From Phocoena phocoena (lineage: Eukaryota > Chordata > Mammalia > Artiodactyla > Phocoenidae): a stretch of 64,000 nt of DNA. Of this stretch, positions 38,101-50,100 are shown piece after piece. The notes under the pieces are model-generated. The model was not told where the DNA came from, ran no database searches, and saw only the letters and a list, made by a program, of their open reading frames with translations. Made by a program: the position numbers and the translations under genes. Positions within the stretch are counted from its first letter, which is position 1; each line of letters starts with the position of its first letter. The stretch is from contig NC_089220.1 of NCBI RefSeq assembly GCF_963924675.1, forward strand, positions 119,118,697-119,182,696, in the 5' to 3' direction.

Positions 38101-41100
38101 GGTGGTGTTCTGAGAAGATAAACAAAATTAATAAACTTTTAGGCAGACACCTCAAGAAACAGAGGAAGAGGACTCAAATCAATAAACTTAGAAATGAAAA
38201 ACGAGAAGTTACAAAAGACATCGCAGAAATACAAAGCATCCTAAGAGACTACTACAAGGAACTCTATGCCAATAAAATGGACAACCTGGAAGAAATGGAC
38301 AAATTCTTAGAAAGGTATAACCTTCCAAGACTGAACCACGAAGAAATAGCAAATATGAACAGACCAATCACAAGCACTGAAATTGAAACTGTGATTAAAA
38401 ATCTTCCAACAAACAAAAGTCCAGGACCAGATGGCTTCACAGGTGAAGTCTATCCAACATTTAGAGAAGAGCTAACACCCATCCCTCTCAAACTCTTCCA
38501 AAATATTGCAGGGGAAGGGATACTCCCAAACTCATTCTATGAGGCCACCATCACCCTGACACCAAAACCAGACAAAGATACTACAAAAAATGAATATTAC
38601 AGACCAATATCACTGATGAATATAGATGCAAAAATCCTCAACAAAATACTAGCAAACAGAATTCAACAACACATTAAAAGGAACACATACCACGATCAAG
38701 TGGGATTTATCCCAGGAATGCAAGGATTCTTCAAAATACGCAAATTAATCAATGTGATAAACCATATTAACAAATTGAAGAAGAAAAACCATATGATCAT
38801 CTCAATAGATGCAGAAAAGGCTTTTGACAAAATTCAACACCATTTCTGATAAAAACTCTCCAGAAAGTGGCCATAGAGGGAACCTACCTCAACATAATAA
38901 AGGCCATACACAACAAACCCACAGCAAACATCATTCTCAATGCTGGAAAACTGAAAGGATTTCCTCTAAGATCAGGAACAAGATAAGCATGTCCGCTCTC
39001 ACCACTATTATTCAACATGGTTTTGGCAGTCCTAGCCACAGCAAACAGAGAAGAAAAAGAAATAAAAGGAATACAAATTGGATAAGAAGAAGTAAAACTG
39101 TCACTGTGTGCAGATGACATGACACTATACATAGAGAATCCTAGAGATGCCACCAGAAAACTACTAGAGCTAATCAATGAATTTGGTAAAGTTGCAGGAT
39201 ACAAAATATTGCACAGAAATCTCTTGCATTCCTATACACTAATGATGAAAAATCTGAAAGAGAAATTAAGGAAACACTCCCATTTACCACTGCAATAAAA
39301 AGAATAAAATACCTAGGAATAAACCTACCTAGAGAAACAAAAGACCTGTATGCAGAAAACTATAAGACACTGATGAAAGAAATTAAAGACGATACCAACA
39401 GATGGAGAGATATACCATGTTCTTAGATTGGAAGAAACAATAATGTGAAAATGACTATACTACCCAAAGTAATCTACAGATTCAATGCAATCCCTATCAA
39501 ATTACCAATGGCATTTTTTAAAGAACTAGAACAAAAAATCTTAAAATTTGTATGGAGACACAAAACACCCTGAATAACCAGTGCAGTCTTGAGGAAAAAA
39601 ATGGAGCTGGAGGAATCAGACTCCCTGACTTCAGACTATACTACAAAGCTACAGTAATCAAGACAATATGGTACTGGCACAAAAACAGAAATACAGATCA
39701 ATGGAACAAGATAGAAAGCCCAGAGATAAACCCACGCACCTATGGTCAACTAATCTATGACAAAGGAGGCAAGGATACACAATGGAGAAAAGACAGTCTC
39801 TTCAATACGTGGTGCTGGGAAAACTGGACAGCTACATGTAAAAGAATGAAATTAGAACACTCCCTAACATCATATACAAAAATAAACTCAGAATGGATTA
39901 GAGGCCTAAATGTAAGACCGGACACTGTAAACCTCTTAGAGGAAAACACAGGAAGACAGAAAAATGGATAAGTGACATGGAAGATAAAACAGTGGAAATA
40001 ACTACTGCAGAGGAGAATAAAAAAAAAAGAATGAAAAGAATTGAGGACAGTCTCAGAGACCTCTGGGACAACATTTAACATACTAACATTCGAATTATAG
40101 GGGTCCCAGAAGAAGAAGAGAAAAAGAAAGGGACTGAGAAAATATGTGAAGAGATTATAGTTGAAAACTTCCCCAACATGGGAAAGGAAATAGTCAATCA
40201 AGTCCAGGAAGCGCAGAGTCCCATACAGGATATATCCAAGGAGAAACACGCAAAGACACATATTAATCAAACTAACAAAAATTAAATACAAAGAAAAAAT
40301 ATTAAAAGCAGCAAGGGAAAAGCAACAAATAACATACAAGGGAATCCCCATAAGGTTAACCACTGATCTTTCAGCAGAAACTCTGCAAGCCAGAAAGGAG
40401 TAGCAGGACATATTTAAAGTGATGAAAGGGAAAAATCTACAAACAAGATTACTCTACCCAGCAAGGATCTCTACCCAGCAAGGATCTCATTCAGATTCAG
40501 TGGAGAAACTAAAACCTTTACAGACAACCAAAAGCTAATAGAATTCAGCACCACCAAACCAGCTTTACAACAAATGCTAAAGGAACTTCTCTAGGCAGGA
40601 AACACAAGAGAAGGAAAAGCCCTACATAAACAAACCCAAAACAATTAAGAAAATGGTAACAGGAACATACATATCAATAATTACCTTAAATGTCAATGGA
40701 TTAAATGCTCCAACCAAAAGATATAGACTGGCTGAATGGATACAAAAATAAGACCCATATATATGCTATCTACAAGAGACCCACTTCAGACCTAGGGACA
40801 CGAACAGATTGAAAGTGAGGGGATGGACAAAGATATTCCATGCAAATAGAAATCAAAAGAAAGCTGGAGTAGCAATTCTCATATCAGACAAAATAGACTT
40901 TAAAATAAAGACTATTACAAGAGACAGAGAAGGATACTACATAATGATCAAGGGATCGATCCAGGAAGAAGATATAACAATTGTAAGTATTTATGCACCC
41001 AAAACAGGAGCACCTCAACACATAAGGCAAATACTAACAGCCATGAAAGGGAAAACTGAAGTAACACAGTAATAGTAGGGAACTTTAACACCCCACTTTC

Positions 41101-44100
41101 ACCAGTGAACAGATCATCCAAAATGAAAATAAATAAGGAAACACAAGCTTAAAATGACACATTAAACAAGCTGGACTTAATTGATATTTATAGGACATTC
41201 TATCCAAAAACAACAGACTACACTTTCTTCTCAAGTGCTCATGGAACATTCTCCACAAGAGATAATATCTTGGGTCACAAATCAAGCCTTGGTACATTTC
41301 AGAAAACTGAAATCATATCAAGTATCTTTTGCAACCACAACACTATGGAATGAGATATCAATTACAGGAAAAACAACTGTAAAAAACACAAACACATGGA
41401 GGCTAAATAATACGTTACTAAACAACCAAGAGATCACTAAAGAAATCAAAGAGGAAACCAAAAAATACCTAGAGACAAATGACAATGAAAACACGATGAC
41501 TGAAAATCTATGGGATACAGCAAAAGCAGTTCTAAGAGGGAAGTTTATAGCAATACAATCCTACCTCAAGAAACATCTCAAATAAACAACCTAACCTTAC
41601 ACTAAAGCAATTAGAATACTCTGGTTTCTCTTCAGATAGAATAAATCTTTCACCTTTTACAAAAAAAAAAAAAAAAAAAAAAGCAATTAGAGAAAGACAC
41701 AAAGTTAGCAGAAAGAAATCATGTAGATCAGAAATAAAGGAAACAAGAGCAAAGATCAATAAAACTAAAAGCTGGTTCTTTGAGAAGATAAACAAAATTG
41801 ATAAACCATTAGCCAGACTCATCAAGAAAGAAAGGGAGAAGACTCAAATCAGCAGAATTAGAAATGAAAAACGAGAAGTAACAACTTACACTGCAGAAAT
41901 ACAAAGGATCATGAGGGATTACTACAAGCAACTATACGCCAATAAAATGGACAACCTGGAAGAAACGGACAAATTCTTAGAAAACCAAATCTTTCTGAGA
42001 CTGAACCAGGAAGAAATAGAAAATATAAATAGACCAATCATGAGCACTGAAATTGAAACTGTGATTAAAAATCTTCCAACAAACAATAGCCCAGGACCCA
42101 ATGGCTTCACAGGTGAAGTCTATCAAACATTTAGAGAAGAGCTAACACCTAGCCTTCTCAAGCTCTTCAAAAATACAGCAGAGGGGGCTTCCCTGGTGGT
42201 GCAGTGGTTGAGAGTCCGCCTGCCGATGCAGGGGACACGGGTTCGTGCCCCGGTCCAGGAAGATCCCACATGCCGCGGAGGGGCTAGGCCCGTGAGCCAT
42301 GGCCGGTGAGCCTGCGCATCCGGAGCCTGTGCTCAGCAACAGGAGAGGCCACAACAGTGAGAGGCCCACGTACCGCAAAAAATAAAAATAAATAAAAAAT
42401 ACAGCAGAGGGAGGAACACTTCCAAACTCATTCTATGAGGCCACCATCACCCTGATACCAGAACCAGACAAAGATGTCCCAAAAAAGAAAGCTACAGGCC
42501 AATATCCTGATGAACACAGATACAAAAACCCTCAACAAAATACTAGCAAACAGGGCTTCCCTGGTGGCGCAGTGGTTGAGAATCTGGCTGCTAATGCAGG
42601 GGACACGGGTTCGAGCCCTGGTCTGGGAAGATCCCACATGCCGCTGAGCAACTAGGCTCGAGAGCCACAACTACTGAGCCTGCGTGTCTGGAGCCTGTGC
42701 TCCGCAACAAGAGAGGCCGCGACAGTGAGAGGCCCACGCACAGCGATGAAGAGAGGCCCCCACTTGCCACAACTAGAGAAAGCCCTCGCACAGAAACGAA
42801 GACCCAACACAACAAAAATAAATTAATTAATTAATAAACTCCTATCCCCAACATCTTCTTTAAAATACTAGCAAACAGACTCCAACAGCACATTAGAAGG
42901 ATCATACGCCAGGATAAAGTGTGGTTTATCCCAGGAATGCAAGGATTCTTCAGTATACCCAAATCAATCAATGTGATACACCATATTAACAAATTGAAGA
43001 ATAAAAACCATATGATCATCTCAATAGATGTAGAAAAAGCTTTCGACAAAATTCAACACCCACTTATGATAAAAACTCTCCAGAAAGCAGGCTCAGAGGG
43101 AACCTGCCTCAACATAATAAAGGCCATATATGACAAACCCACAGCCAACATCGTTCTCAATGGTGAAAAACTGAAACCATTTCCTCTAAGATTAAGAGCA
43201 AGACAAGGTTGCCCACTCTCAACACTATTATTCAACATACTTTTGGAAGTTTTAGCCACAGAAATCAGAGAGAAAAAGAAATGAAAGGAATCCAAATCAG
43301 AAAAGAAGTACAACTGTCACTATTTGCAGATGACATGATACTGTGCAGATGACATGATACTATACATAGAGAATCCTAAAGATGCTACCAGAAAACTACT
43401 AGAGCTAATCAATGAATTTGTAAAAGTAGCAGGATACAAAATTAATGCAGAGATCTCTTGCATTTCTATACAATGACAATGAAAAATCTGAAAGAGAAAT
43501 TAAGGAAACACTCGCATTTACCACTGCAACAAAAAAAATAAAATACCTAGGGATAAAACTACATAAGGAGACAAAAGACCTGTATGCAAGGAATGAAGAC
43601 ACTGATGAAAGAAATTAAAGACAATATAAACAGATGGAGAGATATACCATGTTCTTGGATTGGAAGAATCAACATTATGAAAATGACTATACTACCCAAA
43701 GCAATCTACAGATTCAATGCAATCCCTATCAAACTACCACTGGCATTTTTCACAGAACTAGAACAAAAAATTTCACAATTTGTATGGAAACACAAAAGAC
43801 CCCGAATAGCCAAAGCAATCTTGAGAACGAAAAACAGAGCAGGAGGAATCAGGCTCCCTGACTTCAGACTATACTACTAAGCTACAGTAATCAAGACAGT
43901 ATGGTACTGGCACAAATACAGAAAGACAGATCAATGGAACAAGATAGAAAGCCCAGAGACAAACCCACACACATATGGTCACCTTATCTTTGATAAAGGA
44001 GGCAAGAATATACAGTAAAGAAAAGACAGCCTCTTCAATAAGTGGTGCTGGGAAAACTGGACAGCTACATGTAAAAGAATGAAATTAGAACACTCCCTAA

Positions 44101-47100
44101 CACCATACACAAAAATAAACTCAAAATGGATTAAAGACCTGAATGTAAGGCCAGACACTATAAAACTCTTAGAGGAAGACACAGGCAAAACACTCGATGA
44201 TATACATCACAGCAAGATCCTTTTTGACCCACCTCCTAGAGAAATGGAAATAAAAACAAAAATAAACAAATGGGACCTAATGAAACTTAAAAGCTTTCAC
44301 ACAGCAAAGGAAACCATAAACAAGACAAAAAGACAACCCTCAGGATGGGAGAAGATATTTGTAAATGAAGCAACAGAGAAACGATTAATCTCCAAAATAT
44401 ACAAGCAGCTCATGCAGCTCAGTAACAAAAAAACGAACAACCCAATCCAAAAATGGGCAGAAGACCTAAATAAACATTTCTCCAAAGAAGATATACAGAT
44501 TGCCAACAAACACATGAAACAATGCTCAACATCACTAATCATTAGCGAAATAAAAATCAGAACTACAATGAGGTATCATCTCACACTGGTCAGAATGGCT
44601 ATCATCAAAAAATCTACAAACAATAAATGCTGGAGAGGGTGTGGAGAAAAGGGAACCCTGTTCCACTGTTGGTGGGTATGTAAATTGATACAGCCACTAT
44701 GGAGAACAGTATGGAGGTTCCTTAAAAAACTAAAACTAGAACTACCATACGACCCAGCAATCCCACTACTGGGCATATACCCTGAGAAAACCGTAATTCA
44801 AAAAGAGTCATGTTGGGCTTCTCTGATAGCGTAATGGTTAAGAAGCTGCCTGCCAATGCAGTGGACACGGGTTCAAGCCCTGGTCTGGGAAGATCCCACA
44901 TGCCACGGAGCAACTAAGCCTGTGTGGCCCAACTACTGAGCCTGCGCTCTAGAGCCCATGAGCCACAACTACTAAGCCCGCGTGCCTAGAGTCCGTGCTC
45001 CACAAGAGAAGCCATCACAATGAGAAGCCCACATACCGCAATGACGAGTAGCCCCCGCTTGCAGCAACCAGAGAAAGCCCACACACAGCAATGAAGACCC
45101 AACACAACCATAAATAAATAAATAAATTTATTAAAAAAACAAAAAGAGTCATGTACCACAATGTTCACTGTAGCACTATTTACAATAGCCAGGACATGGA
45201 AGCAACCTAAGTGTCCATCGACAGATAAATGGATAAAGATGCAGCACATACATGTAATGGAATATCACTCAGCCATAAAGAGAAACGAAATTGAGTTATT
45301 TGTAGTGAAGTGGATGGACTTAGAGTCTGTCATACAGAGTGAAGTAAGTCAAAAAGAGAAAAACAAATACCATATGCTAACACATATATACAGAATCTAA
45401 AAAAAAAAAAAAAAAGGTTCTGAAGAACCTAGGGGCAGGACAGGAATAAAGACGCAGGCGTAGAGAATGGACTTGAGGACACGGGGACGGGGAAGGGTAA
45501 GCTGGCACGAAGTGAGAGAGTAGCACTGACATATATACACTACCAAATGTAAAATAGCTAGCTAGTGGGAAGCAGCTGCGTAGCACAGGGAGATCAGCTA
45601 GGTGCTTTGTGACCATCTAGAGGGGTGGGATAGGGAGGGTGGGAGGGAGACACAGAGGGAGGGGATATGGGGATATATGTATACATATAAGTGATTCACT
45701 TTGTTATACAGCAGAAACTAACACAACATTGTAAAGCAACTATACTTCAATAAAGATGTTTAAAACAAAAAAAAGACTTAAAGACAACATGATCAGAAAA
45801 CAAGAAGCAAACTACAGACAAAACTACAAGGGGTCAAAATAAGAGAGTTATCAGACACAGATTTTAAAATAACTATGCTGAGTATGTGTAAGAAAAGGCA
45901 AGATTGAAAACCCTGGCAGAAAATTAAAATTATAAAAATGAACTATATAGGAATTCTGAAGCTTAGAAATACAGTTACTGAAATTAATAACTTAATGGAT
46001 GAGTTTACTACCATGGAGACTTGGAAGAGAAATTCAGTATGCTAGAAAAATAGGTCAGAAAACATCCCAAATGAAGCCAAGTGAGAGAAAAATGTGGAAA
46101 ATGCAGATAATAAACAAGACATAGGGAAATGTATTGAAAAGGCTAATCATATATGTAGAGTCCTAGAATGGGACAGATGCAATATTTGAAGAGATAATGC
46201 CTGATAATGTCTGAAAATTTTCCAGAACTGATTAAAGACTTCATGAGATTTACGCACTATAAATACTTCAAGAGAAACAATGGAAGCTATAATAAGGGAA
46301 TGATATCTTTGAGGTGCTGAAAGAAAGGAATCTCCAACCTAAAAATCTATACACAATAAAAATACTTTCCAGGGGCTTCCCTGGTAGCACAGTAGTTGGG
46401 AGTCTGCCCGACAATGCAGGGGACAGGGGTTCGAGCCCTGTTCTGGGAAGATCCCACATGCCGCAGAGCAACTGGGCCCGTGAGCCACAACTACTGAGCC
46501 TGCGCATCTGGAGCTTGTGCTCCGCAACAAGAGAGGCCGCGAGAGTGAGAGGCCCGCGCACCGCGATGAAGAGTGGCCCCCACTTGCCGCAAGTAGAGAA
46601 AGCCCTCGCACAGAAACGAAGACCCAACACAGCCAAAAATAAACACATAAATAAATAAAATTCACCTCTTAAAAGAAGAAAATTTAGGGCACTGAAAATT
46701 ATATATATAAAAAAAATACTTTCCAAAAGTGAAGTCCAAATAAAGATATTTTCCTATAAGCAGACCCACACTGAAGGAAACAAAAAAGGATATTCTTCAC
46801 GCAAGAGAAAGAAGATCCTAGATGGAAACCTGGAGAATAAAGACCATGAAAAGAGCTAATATGTACAAAGATCCAAATGAATACTGAAGAATTATGTAAC
46901 AATAATGTATAAGGTTTTAGATAAATATAGAACTAAATGCATGACAACAACAGCACGTATTTGGCAGGGTGTACATGTTCTAAGGTCTTTGCCTTGACAA
47001 GGAAAAGGAAAAACACAAATTAACAAATTTATCTTATACTTTGACAAGCTAAGGATATGTATTATAATTGTAAGGTAGTAAATCAGAGTAAAGAATGATA

Positions 47101-50100
47101 AGCACCAAGCTAACAGAGGTGGGAAACTGGAGTAATAATAAAAAAAAACCAAAAAAAATCCAAAAGAATGTGGGGGAAAAAAGCATGGAGCAAGGACAAG
47201 TAAATGAGACAGATTTAAACCCGAATAGCAATACCAATATTAAATGCAAATAGATAATTGCTCCAATTAATCTGACAACGATCATCAGACCTGATAAAGA
47301 TATATAATGGCAAGATGAGAGAATAGAACCTCAGCTAACTCTCTGGCTGCACAATTCTCTGTTTTAAATTTTCAGTCCTGGAAACTGAGGTTTCCAAAAG
47401 AATAAAACTTTTTCTCTCAATGAACTGAAGTAAAGATGGTAGCTGAAGTGGCCAAGAGTGTTAGAGGTCAGTCTCTAGTGGCCAGGAGGCCAAGAAGGCT
47501 ACCCCTCACTTTCCTACAACAGAGGAGCAGAGTAAACAGCATACTGCCTCCATTAAGATATGTCAGGAAGTCTAAGAGAAATTACTTCTGATTTCTGTGT
47601 TCAAATAAATGAGAATTAAGAAACTAACACCTCTTAAAAAATCAATTTGCAAGTAAAAGAGGTAAACAAACATTTGTTTCATCCAGTTATTTCTAAGGAA
47701 CACAAAACTACAGTTTTAACTGGAAAAATAACCAGCATAATTCCAGTACCTTACTACCCATCCTCAAGTAAGATTCTGAGGAACATGTAAACTATGTAAA
47801 TTCAATCCTAATAGGAGAGGGAGATAAAAAAGCACACTTCTGACGGCTAAAACAGATAATCTTAGCTATCTACTGCAAGGCAGAAAAAGAAATCTACCCA
47901 CAAAAGAAACCAGCTTAATGACAGTTATTACAATCTACTTCCAAATAAGTAGCTTACCTTTCATCTACAACTTAACAGATAAAGAAAGGCATAGATGCAA
48001 AGCTTGGTAAAGTACAACTTCATTTAATTTCCTATATTTCAGATCTTTAAATATGTGATCCCAAATGAGTGACTACCACACCTTGTTTTTATATATATAA
48101 ATTTATTTATTTTATTTATTTTTGGCTACATTGGGTCTTCATTGCTGCATGCGGGCTTTCCCTAGTTGCAGCGAGGGGGGGCTACTCTTGGTTGCATTGC
48201 ACGGGCTTCTCATTGCATTGGCTTCTCTTGTTGCGTAGCACGGGCTCTAGGCACGCAGGCTTCAGTCGTTGTGGCTCACGGGCTCTAGAGCACAGGCTCA
48301 GTAGTTTGGGCGCACAGGCTTTGTTGCTCCACGGCATGTGGGATCTTCCCAGACCAGGGCTCGAACCCGTGTCCCCAGCATTGGCAGGTGGATTCTTAAC
48401 CACTGTGCCACCAGGGAAGCCCCAAAACCTCTTTTAATTGATTATGTGACAGTGAGAACTCCCTTCATTTTAAGTAATCCTTCAGATTAACTATTCTACA
48501 TCAAAACACAAGGATTCTATTCCATAAACTTTGGAACTCAGTAATCAAGATTTTACAGAAATAAAAAGGCGTGGGGTTGTGGGGGTGTTGTTTACAGGCA
48601 TTGGTGGGTGGGGTGGAGGAAGGTTTCTGTTTAAATAGATATGCAAGAGGGAATTCCCTGGTGGTCCAGTGGTTAGGACTCTACGCTTTCACTGCCAAGG
48701 GTCCGGGTTCAGTCCCTGGTTAGGGAACTAAGATCCTGCAAGGAACTAAGATCCCACAAGCCGTGCAGTGTGGCCAAAAAAAAAAAAAAAAAAAGATATG
48801 CGAGCTATTGTGGTATACTAACTCAGAAACTAAGAACCTCAGGTTTTACAAGGATATCATAAAGTTATCCGATTTCCAAATCAACATCTTGGGCTTCCAA
48901 GCTATTCTCAGCCATGAGGCACATTCTATTTTTAAAAGACTAGAGCCATCATCAGATGGCTCTAAATAGTTATACATCACCTCCTTATATTGAATTGAAA
49001 ATTGTCTCTTTACAGTTTGACTTACTAATTCTATTGTCATGCCTTGTGTTCATCAAAAACTAATCAAACTAATATTTATACACATACAGCCCTTCAAATA
49101 GTTGAAGACAAGATATCAGGAACCCCCATGTTCTCCTCTCCAAATCTATAATTTCACCTGCTATCTTAGGACATGGTATGGAATCTTTCTAATCCTTGCT
49201 ACTATTCTCTAAATAAACCCAGATTTGTCTAAATAAACCCTTCTTAAAGTACTACCTCAAAATTCAACTCAGTAGATCAGATGTGGCCTGAAAAGCCAGA
49301 CCACCACTTCCTTACCAAGTTGCTGACACATCTAACAGGTCCCATTCCCTCCTACCCCTTCCCCATCCTTGTGTCATGTTACATCTCAAGTTTCATTTTC
49401 TTACTCTTCATGACCCTCAAGTTGTCACCATGGCCATCCAAGGCCCTAAATACTGTTCATGCTCCTTCTGTGACTCCTTCTTTCTGAGTCATACTTGCTA
49501 ATCCTCCAAAGTCTATGAATCCCGATACTAGTAACTTGGCAATTGAGTTTAAGATCCTCTTAGTAAGGTCAGTTAGCTCAAGGCAATCACATTCTTCCCA
49601 GGCCTCTCAAGAAATACTTCAACCCTAGCAAAGGCCCTTCTTTCTGGTATCAGGAACCATGGTTCAGAAACAAATCCAACAGAATTTCAGCCATTTACCT
49701 CCCAGATCATCCCCTCCCTGAAGTTCTACCTATAGCAGGAAAATATAATGAAAATGCTATCTGCAGTCACAAGACCTTCAGTTTCCTGGTCAAGATTTCA
49801 GATTCCCTTAGAAGATATCTCTGAAAGACGAAGTAAGAGGGGAGGGGCCCACATCAGTCTTCAAAGATATTGATAAGCTTGGTGTTGGGCCTATGGGAAT
49901 ATGATTTAATATGATTGCTTAGATTTCAGGTTAAAAATATTTTGCATGTATTTTTTAAAAAGATACATTCCTAGGGTTTTTTTTCACCATATGCATCAGT
50001 AAAAATACAGTCACTAGCAATGTCAGTAAATATATACCAGATTCACTCTCTAGGAAGACAACCCAGTTGATAGCCACAATAATTTCTACAATAACAAAGC

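Larger units (their letters stand above)
39956..45770 (+). mobile_element. L1 copy (L1-D) starting inside ORF1
   Basis: Begins in mid ORF1 directly after L1-C. ORF1 remnant runs to about 40590, ORF2 from about 40650 to 45400, and the 3' UTR ends near 45770 with an A-rich tail. Three SINEs (42186, 42554, 44814) and a U5 retrocopy (41616) interrupt it. Frames are broken in many places, including a 251-codon open C-terminal piece at 44079-44834. Short internal tandem duplications occur at 40450-40490 and 43320-43360. Confidence 0.9.

Noticed and set aside
37866..38849. Longest open frame in the window (327 codons, plus strand)
   Set aside because: It is the reverse-transcriptase part of L1-C ORF2, with the rest of the ORF broken by stops and frameshifts. 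Not a host gene.
1862..45770. Possible endogenous retrovirus because of reverse-transcriptase motifs
   Set aside because: No LTRs, gag or env pattern. RT motifs, A-tails and target-site duplications are those of L1.
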